A stretch of 64,000 nucleotides of DNA from assembly GCF_036053395.1 (NCBI RefSeq), contig NZ_CP107942.1, forward strand, positions 8,960,001-9,024,000, in the 5' to 3' direction. Shown one piece after another: positions 41,573 to 50,779 of this stretch (positions within the stretch are counted from its first letter, which is position 1; each line of letters opens with the position of its first letter). The notes below the pieces were generated by a model. That model saw only the letters and a program-made list of their open reading frames with translations, did not search any database and was not told where the DNA came from. The position numbers and the translations under genes were made by a program. The stretch comes from Actinoplanes sp. NBC_00393 (GTDB taxonomy: Bacteria; Actinomycetota; Actinomycetes; Mycobacteriales; Micromonosporaceae).

Positions 41573-42442
41573 ATGGATTTGCGGCAGCTGGAGTACTTCG
41601 TCGCGGTCGCCGAGACGGCCAACTTCACTCGGGCCGCGGAGCGCGTACACATCACCCAATCCGGGGTGAGTGCGCAGATCAAAGCCCTGGAGCACGAGCT
41701 CGGCGCCCGCCTCTTCGACCGCACCGGCCGCACCGCGCGGCTAACCGAGGCCGGTTCGGCCGCGCTGCGCTACGCCCGGGAGGCGCTCGACGCGGCAGCC
41801 GATCTGCGCGACGCGATCGACGACGTGAACGGCCTGATCCGTGGCCGGCTGACGGTCGGCATGGTGATCGGTTGCGAGGTGGCGCCCCTTTTCGATGCGC
41901 TTGCCGCGTTCCATCGCGAGCATCCCGACATCGAACTTGACCTGGTGGAGGCGAACTCCGACCAACTCGTCGCCGGTGTCCGTTCCGGAAGTTTGGATCT
42001 GGCTCTGGTCGGGCTGGCGGGCGAGCCTCCGGAGCACCTCGCGACGCACGTGATCTCGCGTGAACGGCTTGTCGCTCTGACTCCGCGCGACAGTGAACTG
42101 GCTGGTCAGCGGGGGATTACGGTTGGTGGGCTTTCGGCGTACCCGATCATCTGTCTGCCGGTCGGGACCGGCATCCGCAACGTGCTTGATCAAGCTCGCG
42201 CTGTGCTTGGGGTTGATCCTTCGGTCGCCCTTGTGGCGACGTCGCCGGACACAGTTGCCGGGCTGGCGCGCAGGGGTTTAGGGGTGGCGATTTTGAGTGA
42301 GTCGATGGCCGGCGCCTATCCGGATCTGGTCGCGGTTCCGATTGAGGGGATCGAGACTCCGGCGTTGCTTGCGCTGGTTTGGCAGAAGCGCAGCAGCCCG
42401 GCGTTGGCTGTCTTTCTGGAGCATTGCCGGGCGGCTTTCTGA
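41573..42442 (+). CDS. LysR-family transcriptional regulator
   Basis: 289 residues. N-terminal HTH (MDLRQLEYFVAVAETANFTRAAERVHITQSGVSAQIKALEHELG) and a periplasmic-binding-like effector domain (LTVGMVIGCEVAPLFDALAAFHREHPDIELDLVEA). Divergent from the SnoaL-like gene, which is the likely target together with itself. Effector unknown. Confidence 0.93.
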   Translation: MDLRQLEYFVAVAETANFTRAAERVHITQSGVSAQIKALEHELGARLFDRTGRTARLTEAGSAALRYAREALDAAADLRDAIDDVNGLIRGRLTVGMVIGCEVAPLFDALAAFHREHPDIELDLVEANSDQLVAGVRSGSLDLALVGLAGEPPEHLATHVISRERLVALTPRDSELAGQRGITVGGLSAYPIICLPVGTGIRNVLDQARAVLGVDPSVALVATSPDTVAGLARRGLGVAILSESMAGAYPDLVAVPIEGIETPALLALVWQKRSSPALAVFLEHCRAAF

Positions 42443-42635
42443 GAGGCGCGCCTCGCTGATGAAGCAAGGTCCGTTGCTTGATGTCCCCCCGTGCCAGGTA
42501 TCCGGAGCAGGATCATCAAGTCCGCCCACGCCGGCCCCATTCTCTGGATCGAGTCAAGAAAACTTGGCCTCGCCGGGGTCGATACAGAGGGCGGGAACCA
42601 TCGGGCTTCGGCGCCGGCGGGTTGAGAGAAGCGCG

Positions 42636-42653
42636 GCGGCCTGAACAGGCCGG
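42636..42653 (-). terminator. Possible terminator after tRNA-Arg
   Basis: CGGCCT-GAAC-AGGCCG (extended to 42636-42653) forms a short hairpin 13 nt past the tRNA 3' end, read on the minus strand. No T run. The remaining gap 42443-42635 shows no other feature. Confidence 0.4.
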
Positions 42654-42665
42654 CCGGCGGTGGTG

Positions 42666-42741
42666 TGGTGCCCCCGGTAGGAATCGAACCTACGACACAC
42701 GGTTTAGGAAACCGATGCTCTATCCCCTGAGCTACGAGGGC
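42666..42741 (-). tRNA. tRNA-Arg (anticodon CCT)
   Basis: On the minus strand the cloverleaf is complete: acceptor GCCCTCG/CGGGGGC, D-arm GCTC..GAGC, anticodon arm CGGT-TTCCTAA-ACCG with anticodon CCT reading AGG, and T-arm with GGTTCGAATCC. The 3' CCA is encoded (42666-42668). Confidence 0.97.
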
Positions 42742-42873
42742 GCGGTTGCTCATGCTACCTGACCAGCGGTGACTGCCAGCACCCGATAACACCCGACGCT
42801 GACCAGCAATGACTTCGGCGGCACGATCCGGTCGACGAATCCCGGGCCTACTTTCTCGGCCAGGACAGCGCGA

Positions 42874-43128
42874 CCCGGATAGTGGCAGCCCGCCAGGCTC
42901 ACCCTCGCCGCCCGTCTGCTCCAGTGGCTGGCGATGGAAGGGCTCACTCTCGGCGTCGCCACCCCGGTCGTCACCGGCCAGGTAGCCGCCCTGGTCGCCA
43001 AGTGGGTGGACCAGATTCAGGAATTCATCCGTGCACTGCTCAACAACCTGCGACAACTCGACAGCAAGCTCGACAAGCTGAACGGCTTGCTGCACCGCAT
43101 GGAGCAGGCACTTCGCAAGATCAGGCGG
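42874..43128 (+). pseudogene. Fragment of a large helical (toxin-delivery or WXG-like) protein gene
   Basis: An open stretch without a usable start reads ARLLQWLAMEGLTLGVATPV, then QVAALVAKWVDQIQEFIRAL, then LRQLDSKLDKLNGLLHRMEQ. This amphipathic helical pattern resembles the N-terminal half of polymorphic toxin or WXG-type proteins. Upstream in frame is TAG near 42871, and after LRKIRR (about 43128) the coding character stops. It is probably a decayed fragment beside tRNA-Arg; the family call is tentative. Confidence 0.45.
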
Positions 43129-43375
43129 CCACGCACCTCTTCAGTGAGAGCCCAGTTCCGAGCAACCAGGACGTTCTCGACCACGGCCCGGCACCCGATG
43201 ACGCTCGACAACGTGCGAGACGGCGCAGGCCGCATGGATTGGATCTCGTCGACGCGTCACCGGTCCCGTTCTCGCAGCTGGCCGGCGAGCATCGGGAGCG
43301 GCCCCTGTGCAAGCCCGAGGACGAGGCGTACGACAGCGAAGCGCCGGCGTTGAACCGGAATAGGAACAGGTCGCC

Positions 43376-43652
43376 ATGACAGCCGTGCAGTTCCACGTCA
43401 ATGAGGTCTTCGACATTCCCGCCCGGGGTGGTCTGATCGCCGTCGGTTTCACCCGGAACCGTGGTTTCGTCGGTGTCCCGAGACTGCGCGACGACGTCAG
43501 TGGGCATGCGATCCACGTTCTGGGTGTCGGTCATCCGGGCGTCGTGCACGCGACGTACGGGAGAGACGATCCTGGTGATCGACCGCGCTGATCGCCGATT
43601 ACGTCCAGCCGGGGCGACTCTGGACGCGGGCTTGATGATCTCTGCAAATTGA
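43376..43652 (+). pseudogene. Frameshifted small beta-barrel (translation-factor domain-2-like) gene
   Basis: From the ATG at 43376, MTAVQFHVNEVFDIPARGGL looks like the start of the small beta-barrel proteins that resemble EF-Tu domain 2 (pattern FxIxGRGxVxxG). The frame ends early in GRDDPGDRPR. One frame over, from about 43555, the sequence continues TILVIDRADRRLRPAGATLD with a stop at 43652, a typical end for this fold. A single lesion near 43560 is inferred. Confidence 0.5.
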
Positions 43653-43758
43653 TCATTCACGTGAGTGATTGCGTCGGCGTAAATGGACATCTCGTCGGCG
43701 TCGGTTGACGCGCGGTATATTGACCGTGGCTAGCCGACCTGCGAGTCGAGGGGGATCC

Positions 43759-43959
43759 ATGTCCGAAGAGGCGGAATTGACCAAGATCCCGCGCTGGCAG
43801 GATCTTTCGCCGGATCAGATATGGGCCCTGCGGCGATCAGTTCTGATTCGCATCATCGGCCGGGCTGGTTGCGACCAGGTCACCGCATTCCAGAATTTCG
43901 TCTCGCACGGGACTCCGTCTAGTGACCCGGACCCGATGTTCACGGCGCGGCCCGTCTAG
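43759..43959 (+). CDS. Fxs-system precursor peptide, copy 1 (atypical tail)
   Basis: 66 residues, start ATG at 43759 after GAGGGGGA. It sits 9 bp before a radical SAM/SPASM gene of FxsB type, the position of the FxsA precursor. The N-terminal part is leader-like (LTKIPRWQDLSPDQIWALRR). The canonical FxSxx C-terminus is absent: the peptide ends FTARPV. Upstream it has adjacent FQN and FVS (residues 44-49, AFQNFVSHG), both fitting an aromatic-x-Asn/Ser cyclophane motif. Precursor role is inferred from position, size and motifs. Confidence 0.7.
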   Translation: MSEEAELTKIPRWQDLSPDQIWALRRSVLIRIIGRAGCDQVTAFQNFVSHGTPSSDPDPMFTARPV

Positions 43960-43968
43960 AGGCCGGCC

Positions 43969-45111
43969 GTGGCGCCGCCGGCACCAGTGCGCCAAGTGCT
44001 GCTGAAGGTGCACAGCCGGTGCAATCTCGCCTGCGATCACTGCTATATCTACGAGCACGCCGACCAGAGTTGGCGGGGACGCCCACTCGTGATGTCGCCC
44101 GCGGTGGTCGAACAGACCGCGGCCCGGATTGCCGAGCACGTGATCAAGCACAATCTGCCGTTCGTCATCGTGATCCTGCACGGTGGCGAGCCGCTGCTCG
44201 CCGGCGTCGAGGCACTCGACCACGCGGCCCGGACGATTCGGCAGGCGCTCGCCGGGCATGCGAAGGTGGCGCTCGGTGTCCAGACCAATGGCATCCTGCT
44301 CGACGACCGCTTCCTGGAGTTGTTCTTCCGGCACCGCATCCGGATCGGCATCAGCCTCGACGGACCCGCCGCGGCGAACGACCGGCACCGTAAGTACGCC
44401 GACGGACGTGGCAGCCACGCCGCGACGATCCGGGCGCTGCGTCGGCTGCAGGAGCCTCGCTACCGCGACCTGTACGGCGGCATTCTGTGCACCGTGGACC
44501 TGGCGAACGACCCGATCGAGGTCTTCGAGCATCTAAGCGGCTTCGAGCCGCCGGAGATCGACTTCCTGCTGCCGCACGGCACCTGGACGCGCCCACCGCC
44601 AGGCCGCCACCCGGACGACCCGGCCACCCCGTATGCGGACTGGCTCATCCCGATCTTCGACAGTTGGTACGACGACGAGGTCCAGGAGATTCGGATCCGG
44701 TTCTTCGAGTCGCTGATCTCGCTGTTGCTGGGCGGCCCGAGCGGCAGCGAATCGATCGGGCTGGCACCGGTCGACCTGATCACCGTGGAGACTGACGGAA
44801 CGATCGAGCAGGGCGACGTTCTCAAGATCACTGCTCCGGGTGCGCCGGCGACCGGGCTGCACGTCACCTGGAACTCGTTCGACGAGTACCTGGAGCATCC
44901 TGGCGTGCAGGCCCGCCAGTCCGGGCTCGCGGGACTGAGTGACACGTGCCGGCGCTGCTCGATCGTCCAAGTCTGCGGTGGGGGCCTGTATGCCCATCGT
45001 TATCAAGCTGAGAACGGCTTCGACAACCCGTCGATCTACTGTGCTGATCTGGCAAAACTCGTCCGCCACGTGGCCGGCCGGCTGGCTACCGATCTACCGC
45101 CTGCCCGGTGA
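43969..45111 (+). CDS. fxsB: FxsB-type radical SAM/SPASM peptide maturase, copy 1
   Basis: 380 residues from a GTG at 43969 (GAGG upstream). [20 protein letters not shown] carries the C-x3-C-x2-C cluster motif in the exact context of FxsB proteins, followed by YEHADQSWRGRP and ILHGGEPLL. The SPASM end is [19 protein letters not shown] with a final YC. FxsB-family enzymes form cyclophane crosslinks from an aromatic side chain to a residue two positions on in the precursor. Its partner is the peptide gene 9 bp upstream. Confidence 0.92.
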   Translation: MAPPAPVRQVLLKVHSRCNLACDHCYIYEHADQSWRGRPLVMSPAVVEQTAARIAEHVIKHNLPFVIVILHGGEPLLAGVEALDHAARTIRQALAGHAKVALGVQTNGILLDDRFLELFFRHRIRIGISLDGPAAANDRHRKYADGRGSHAATIRALRRLQEPRYRDLYGGILCTVDLANDPIEVFEHLSGFEPPEIDFLLPHGTWTRPPPGRHPDDPATPYADWLIPIFDSWYDDEVQEIRIRFFESLISLLLGGPSGSESIGLAPVDLITVETDGTIEQGDVLKITAPGAPATGLHVTWNSFDEYLEHPGVQARQSGLAGLSDTCRRCSIVQVCGGGLYAHRYQAENGFDNPSIYCADLAKLVRHVAGRLATDLPPAR

Positions 45112-45284
45112 CGCTCTGGCGTACCGTGCGCGATTGCGGTAGGAATGAACAAAGGCTAGCTCAATGCCTAGTCCCGGCAGGTCGAAGCGCACGCCTGGAT
45201 GTCGCGTGCGGATCATTATTGAACGGATGGCAACAACGACTCGGATTCTTCAAATACTGCCCGCTCACGGTCTGAGGGGAACCA

Positions 45285-46463
45285 ATGACGTATTTCTTCC
45301 TCAGCCACGCTCCCGGCGAGGACGAGCCATTCGTCAAGCGGTTCTTCGCCGACCTGTCAGATCAGGTCAGCCGACGGGCAGGCCGCGATAGCTCGGGAGT
45401 TGGCTTTCTCGACTCATCCATGTTGGACGGACCGCAGTGGCCGGCCGACGCGCATACTGCGATCACTACTTGCCAGACGTTCATCGCGCTCTGCTCCCGG
45501 CGATATTTTCTGAGCGACCGTTGCGGCCGAGCCTGGGGCATCTTCGCCGATCGGGTGCGCCGGCACGAGATCGAGACGGGGGTGCGCGCTCCCGCCCTGA
45601 TCCCGGTCATCTGGTCCGGCGGAGGGCTGCCGAACGGCGCCTTCCACGGACATGGCGTGGACGTGACACCGCATCATGCTCCGGGTGGTGAGGACCTCCG
45701 CGTCCTCCTGCGCCTGCGCCGGAATCACACGGCCTATCGGGCATTCGTGACTTCCCTGGCCCACCGGGTGGTCGACGTGGCACACAAGCAGCGTTTGCCG
45801 AGTGCACCGCCAGGCACAAATCTCGAATCGGCGGAGAACGCGTTTCACTGGGACGAGGGCGAGCACCCACAGCGAGTCTATTTCGTCGTCGTGGCCGGGA
45901 CCCGTCAGCAGATGCGAGAGGTCCGCCGGGACGTCCAGTTCTACGGCGACCGCGGTGAGGACTGGGCACCCTTCTGTCCGACCGTCCCCGAGCCGATCGC
46001 CGAACACGCTTGTGGCGTGGCCGCCGATCAGTTGCTCGGCTCCGAGGTGGTGTCCGCCGAGGGGATGCCGCAATACGTCGCCGCCGCGCGTGAGCGCAAC
46101 GAGATAGTGGTGCTCCTCGTCGACGCCTGGGCCACCCGGCTGACCGAACTCCGCCAGGCGCTGCAGGACCTGGCCCAGCGGCAGGACGCCGACTTCGCTG
46201 TTCTGGTTCCCGCCAACGGCGAGGACACGGAGACCGTCAGCCAATCCGGTGAACTGCGGAAGGCGATGGCCCGGGCCTTCGACGGTTCCGATTCGCGTCC
46301 GGCTGCGACGCTGACTATGGACATCCGCTCCATGGAGGGGTTCGACAAGGATCTCGGGCGGGTCCTTGCCGACGCGCGGCATCGCATCTATCGCACCGGC
46401 CGGGTGTTCCGCCGTCCGGTCGGCAGTCGTGGTCGTCAACGTCCGATCCTGGGCGGGCCATGA
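45285..46463 (+). CDS. fxsC: FxsC-type TIR-like protein, copy 1
   Basis: 392 residues. Residues about 1-140 are a TIR-like domain (MTYFFLSHAPGEDEPFVKRF, VGFLDSSMLDGPQW, FIALCSRRYFLSDRCGRAWG). The C-terminal half is the FxsC-specific region (VYFVVVAGTRQQMREVRRDV, FYGDRGEDWAPF) ending RQRPILGGP. In TIR NADases the segment around C-x-x-E holds the catalytic Glu; here it reads C80-G-R-A83, so the position is Ala. Loss of NADase activity is likely. GAGGGGA precedes the ATG. It lies between fxsB1 and fxsT1 on the same strand. Confidence 0.88.
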   Translation: MTYFFLSHAPGEDEPFVKRFFADLSDQVSRRAGRDSSGVGFLDSSMLDGPQWPADAHTAITTCQTFIALCSRRYFLSDRCGRAWGIFADRVRRHEIETGVRAPALIPVIWSGGGLPNGAFHGHGVDVTPHHAPGGEDLRVLLRLRRNHTAYRAFVTSLAHRVVDVAHKQRLPSAPPGTNLESAENAFHWDEGEHPQRVYFVVVAGTRQQMREVRRDVQFYGDRGEDWAPFCPTVPEPIAEHACGVAADQLLGSEVVSAEGMPQYVAAARERNEIVVLLVDAWATRLTELRQALQDLAQRQDADFAVLVPANGEDTETVSQSGELRKAMARAFDGSDSRPAATLTMDIRSMEGFDKDLGRVLADARHRIYRTGRVFRRPVGSRGRQRPILGGP

Positions 46464-46527
46464 TCGGGAAAAGTAACTCGTATTGGCGTACCTCGGTACG
46501 CTGGGTGACCGGTGGAGGGAGCGCGCC

Positions 46528-49500
46528 ATGACATCGACGTCTCCAGCTGGCCAGATCGTCACCTTCTACTCGTTCAAGGGGGGCGTCGGTCGGACCATGG
46601 CGCTGGCCAACATCGCCTGGATCCTGGCCAGCACCGGGCGCCGCGTCCTGACGGTGGACTGGGATCTGGAGTCTCCCGGGCTGCACCGCTACTTTTCGCC
46701 GTTTCTTGCCGATCGCGACCTGCGGCATTCCCCGGGCGTCATGGACGCCATCCAGCAGTTCGCCGACGTGGTCACTCGACCCGGTGACAGGACGCTGAGC
46801 GTCGACGAGGTCCGGGATCTCGCCCGGGTCCGCCGATATGCGACTTCCCTCGAGCGGTACGAGTTTCCCGGTGGCGGCTCCATCGACTTCATGCCGGCGG
46901 GCCAGCAGAAGCCGGAGTACTCGCGCATCGTCAGCATGTTCAACTGGGACGATTTCTACACCCGGCTCAACGGCGACGAATTCCTCCTGGCGCTCGCCGA
47001 CGACATGCGGGACAACTACGACATCACGCTGGTGGACAGCCGGACCGGCCTGAGCGACAACGCCGGCATCTGTACGGTCATCCTGCCCGACACGGTGGTC
47101 AACTGCTTCACCTACAACAATCAGTCCATCGACGGGGCTGTGGCCGTCGCCAGGTCGATCCGGACCGATCCTGGACGCCTCCGGGACGTGCGGATCTTCC
47201 CCGTTCCGACCAGGGTGGAGGATGGCGAGGCGGCCAAGTTGGACCGGCGGCGCAGTCTCGCGCAGCAGCGGTTCGCCGAGTACGTGGCGGCGCTCAAGTA
47301 CACCGATCCGAGTAAGTACTGGGGTCAGGTCGAGGTGCCGTACAAGGTGTTCTATGCGTACGAGGAGACGCTCGCGACCCTGGGCGACCCGCCGAAGCAG
47401 CAGAACACCTTGCTTGCGGCGTATGAGCGGCTGGCGAGCGAGCTGGTCGGCGAGAAGATCACCTTCGCCGGCGTGCCGGAGCCGGTCCGCCGCGGCTGGC
47501 TCACCGAGTTCGAGCAGCGCGGCTCCGCCAATGCCGGCACAGTCCTGGTGGGGTACATCCCACGGGAACGGGTCTGGGCCGAGTGGATCGCCCACCAGTT
47601 GCGGTTGGTGGGGCAGCGCAGCATTCTGCAGGACCTGAGCAGTACACAGGCGGCCATCGCCGCCCTGGACGAGGTGGAACGCTCAGTGGTGATCCTGTCC
47701 GCCGAGTCCACTCGATCGCCGGCCTTGCGTGTCTGGTGGGACGAGGCTGTCGCCCGGGATGTGCCGGGTCAGGGGCGGTTCTTGGTCCCGGTGCGGCTGG
47801 ACGGAACCCGTTTGCCGGAGCCGTACGACCGCCGGGACCCGGTGGACGTATCCAACGTGTCCGATCATCACGCCCGTGACGCACTGCTCTCCCGGCTGGA
47901 CCTGCGCGATGCAGTACGTGTGGCGGAGTCCCTGGGTGGTGGCCCCAGCCCTCGATTTCCGTACAATCCGGCCCGCGTCTGGCGAGTTCCGGCTCGCAAC
48001 GCGACCTTCGTCGGTCGCGACCCGACGCTGGAAGAGCTGCGAGAGCGTCTCGCCTCCAGTACGGCGTTCTCCGGCCCGGCGGTGTTGCAGGGCATCGGCG
48101 GGGTGGGCAAGACGCAGATCGCCGCTGAGTACCTGCACCGGTTCGCGGCGGACTACGACATCGTCTGGTGGATCTCCGCGGAACAGCCGGCCCTGGTTCT
48201 CACCGCGATGGCCGACCTCGCCCGCGAACTCGACCTGCCCGTCGCCGATCGCGCCGATCGTGCTGATCAGCAGTTGTCCGCGGTGCTGGAGGCGCTGCGA
48301 CTAGGTCGGCCTTCGAGCCGCTGGATCATCGTCTTCGACAATAACGACGACCCCGAACAGTTGAAGCCGTTCATCCCCGTGGGCGGTGGGGATGTGATCA
48401 TCACCACACCTGGGCAGGAATGGTCACGGGTGGCCTGGACTCTGGACGTCAACGTCTTCGATCGGTCGGAGAGCATCGCGCTTTTGACCAACCGGGTTGA
48501 AGGCCTGCCGGAGGTTGAAGCTCACGAGATCGCCGGCAAGCTCGGCGATCTACCCCTGGCGGTCGAACAGGCGGCGTCGTGGCTTTCCACCACCGCGATG
48601 AGCGCCCGCAACTACCTGGAACTTCTCGACGAGCAGCTGCCCCGCATCCTGGATCAGCCGCCGCCGCCTGGTTACCGTCACCCCGCGGCCGAGACGTGGC
48701 GGCTCTCGCAGGCCCGATTGCGGCAATCGAACCCGGCGGCCGCGCTTCTGGCCGAAATCTGTGCTTTCCTCGCGCCGGAGCCGATTCCCGTCAGACTGCT
48801 CGGCAGCCCTGGTATGGTGAGCGTCCTCGCGCAGAGCAACCCGCAGCTCAGAGATCCGTTGCTGCGGGGCTCTCTTGTGCGCGAAATTACCCGCTTCGGC
48901 CTCGCCCGGGTGGACCCAGCAGCCAACGCATTGCGCATGCACCGCCTGGTCCAGGCGGTCTTGCGGAGCAGTTTGCCCGAGTATGATCGGGTTCAACGAC
49001 AAGGGCAGGTGCACGTGATCTTGGCGGCTGAGCAGCGCGGAAACCCCGACGACCCGAACAACTGGTCGGTGTATCAGTCGCTGCTCGCGCACAGTGAGCC
49101 TGCTGCAGCGCTGGAGTCGACCGACACCGAGGTCCACAACCTCGTCATCGACCTGGTCCGCTACCTGCGCTATCGCGGTGACCTCAGTGGCGCGCAGCGC
49201 TTGGGTGAGCGGGCGGCCAAGACCTGGGAAGGTCTGATGGGCCAGAACGCCGAGGCGGTGCTTCGCATGCACGGCGAACTCGGCAACGTCCTCAACGCTC
49301 GCGGGCAGTATCAAGAGGCTTTGGGTCTCCTCGAGGACGCGTACGACCGGATGTTGAAGGCGCCGACGCTGGGCGAGTCGCATCCGTACACCCTGGTCGC
49401 TCTGAATGCCATCAGCGCTGCCTTGACCGGCCTCGGCCAGTATCAACGCGCGCGAGACCTGGCCGACCAGGCTCATATCCGCTGGGCGGCGATCATGGGC

Positions 49501-50457
49501 GCCAGCCATGAGCGGACCCTGATGGCGCTCAACAACCTCGGGTTGACATTACGATTCGTGGGCGATTACGCCGCTGCGCTTAACAACGATCAGGAATTGG
49601 TTTCGCGCAGCGAGAAAACGTTCGGTCGCCGGCATCCGTTCGCGCTTCAGCACCGGGTGCACCACGGTCGGGACATGCGCGAGATGGGTGATCTCGGGCG
49701 GTCGGAGGCGGCGCTGGAGCAGGTTCTCAAAGAGAGCCGTGAAGCGCTGGGCGAAGCGCACCCGAACACCTGCTCCGCGGCGCGTAACCAATCCGTCACC
49801 CTTCGTCGACTGGGTCGCGCCAAAGACGGTGTGGATCTTGTCAGGCAGGCACAGGCCCACAGCGAGAAGAATCGCGGGCCCCGCCACCCCGACACTCTCG
49901 CGTGTGCGCTGGAGGACGCCTGCCTCCGTTCGGCGCTGGGCGACCATGCGCAGGCTCGCTCGCGGACTGAAGAAATCATCAAGATCTACCGCGAAGTTCT
50001 CGGCGACCTGCACCCGTTCACGCTTGCCGCGATCAACGATCTTGCGGTCTTCATGCTGCGCTCCCGGGACTATCGGCCGGCGCTCGACGCGCTGACCGAG
50101 ACCGTCGCTCGAATGGTGGACGTGCTCGGTGCCGACCATCCGAACACCTTGACCTGCCAGCTCAACCTCTCCACGGCGCGGTTCGGGGTGGGTGAGATCC
50201 AGGAGGCCCTCAGCCTGGATGAGGCTTGTTACGAACGGCTCCGTGCCCGGTTCACTGACGACCACCCCACGGTGTTGGCCGCGGCCGCCAACCTCGCCAC
50301 CAGCCGGACGGCGACGGGCGACCGTGACGGTGGGCGGGCGCTTCGGGAGGCAGCGCTCCGGCGGGCCACTGACAAGCTGGGTGCGGCTCACCCGAATGTG
50401 GTGGCTATCCGGGATGAAACTCGCATCACCTTGGATATCGATCCTGCAGACACATGA
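46528..50457 (+). CDS. FxsT-type NLR-like ATPase (ParA-like, TIR-like, NB-ARC, TPR), copy 1
   Basis: 1309 residues, start ATG at 46528. Domains: ParA/MinD-like P-loop (1-320) with deviant Walker A KGGVGRT (17-23, Arg for the last Lys) and [10 protein letters not shown]; a TIR-like domain (about 335-465; VLVGYIPRERVWAEWIAHQL); NB-ARC (about 490-800) with intact P-loop GIGGVGKT (522-529), [18 protein letters not shown] and GDLPLAVEQ; then TPR repeats (about 860-1300) of the HP-x-TL...NLA kind. This matches the tetratricopeptide protein of Fxs loci. The architecture resembles STAND/NLR sensors, with TPRs detecting and the NB-ARC oligomerising. The TIR-like region lacks the EW glutamate (VWWDEA). 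Confidence 0.9.
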   Translation: MTSTSPAGQIVTFYSFKGGVGRTMALANIAWILASTGRRVLTVDWDLESPGLHRYFSPFLADRDLRHSPGVMDAIQQFADVVTRPGDRTLSVDEVRDLARVRRYATSLERYEFPGGGSIDFMPAGQQKPEYSRIVSMFNWDDFYTRLNGDEFLLALADDMRDNYDITLVDSRTGLSDNAGICTVILPDTVVNCFTYNNQSIDGAVAVARSIRTDPGRLRDVRIFPVPTRVEDGEAAKLDRRRSLAQQRFAEYVAALKYTDPSKYWGQVEVPYKVFYAYEETLATLGDPPKQQNTLLAAYERLASELVGEKITFAGVPEPVRRGWLTEFEQRGSANAGTVLVGYIPRERVWAEWIAHQLRLVGQRSILQDLSSTQAAIAALDEVERSVVILSAESTRSPALRVWWDEAVARDVPGQGRFLVPVRLDGTRLPEPYDRRDPVDVSNVSDHHARDALLSRLDLRDAVRVAESLGGGPSPRFPYNPARVWRVPARNATFVGRDPTLEELRERLASSTAFSGPAVLQGIGGVGKTQIAAEYLHRFAADYDIVWWISAEQPALVLTAMADLARELDLPVADRADRADQQLSAVLEALRLGRPSSRWIIVFDNNDDPEQLKPFIPVGGGDVIITTPGQEWSRVAWTLDVNVFDRSESIALLTNRVEGLPEVEAHEIAGKLGDLPLAVEQAASWLSTTAMSARNYLELLDEQLPRILDQPPPPGYRHPAAETWRLSQARLRQSNPAAALLAEICAFLAPEPIPVRLLGSPGMVSVLAQSNPQLRDPLLRGSLVREITRFGLARVDPAANALRMHRLVQAVLRSSLPEYDRVQRQGQVHVILAAEQRGNPDDPNNWSVYQSLLAHSEPAAALESTDTEVHNLVIDLVRYLRYRGDLSGAQRLGERAAKTWEGLMGQNAEAVLRMHGELGNVLNARGQYQEALGLLEDAYDRMLKAPTLGESHPYTLVALNAISAALTGLGQYQRARDLADQAHIRWAAIMGASHERTLMALNNLGLTLRFVGDYAAALNNDQELVSRSEKTFGRRHPFALQHRVHHGRDMREMGDLGRSEAALEQVLKESREALGEAHPNTCSAARNQSVTLRRLGRAKDGVDLVRQAQAHSEKNRGPRHPDTLACALEDACLRSALGDHAQARSRTEEIIKIYREVLGDLHPFTLAAINDLAVFMLRSRDYRPALDALTETVARMVDVLGADHPNTLTCQLNLSTARFGVGEIQEALSLDEACYERLRARFTDDHPTVLAAAANLATSRTATGDRDGGRALREAALRRATDKLGAAHPNVVAIRDETRITLDIDPADT

Positions 50458-50596
50458 GCCTGGAGGCAGGCAATAGCGAGCTCGGCGATTCGCCGCCACC
50501 TGATCACTGGAATGTCCGATAATGTGCACCGGGCGGGGGTTCACTGTCGACCATGACACCGCTATAGTTCGGCCTCTTAAGTCGAAAGGGCGGAAC

Positions 50597-50773
50597 ATGG
50601 AGAGGGCGGCAGTGAAGCCGGTCAGCGATGGACGCCCTAACGACATCCTGACTCGGGATGACATCAGGTTGAATGCTGTCGTCAGTCAGGCACTTCTGGC
50701 CGCCCTGCAGCGGCTCGAAGCCGAGGACTTCGGTCGGCAGATCAGCGGCGCCGGATTCGCGAACCGCATCTGA
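50597..50773 (+). CDS. Fxs-system precursor peptide, copy 2 (FANRI tail)
   Basis: 58 residues, ATG at 50597. A helical leader (NAVVSQALLAALQRLEAEDF) precedes a short core ending FANRI at the C-terminus, aligned with the FxSxx-COOH tail but with Asn in place of Ser. Aromatic-x-Asn is a known cyclophane acceptor pattern. It lies 6 bp before fxsB2. The gap 50458-50596 behind fxsT1 holds no gene and may carry its own promoter. Confidence 0.78.
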   Translation: MERAAVKPVSDGRPNDILTRDDIRLNAVVSQALLAALQRLEAEDFGRQISGAGFANRI

Positions 50774-50779
50774 GGTCCT

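Noticed and set aside
43121..43690. 189-codon minus-strand frame
   Set aside because: The plus strand in the same region has recognisable protein fragments; the minus frame is low-complexity and motif-free, though I cannot exclude it entirely.
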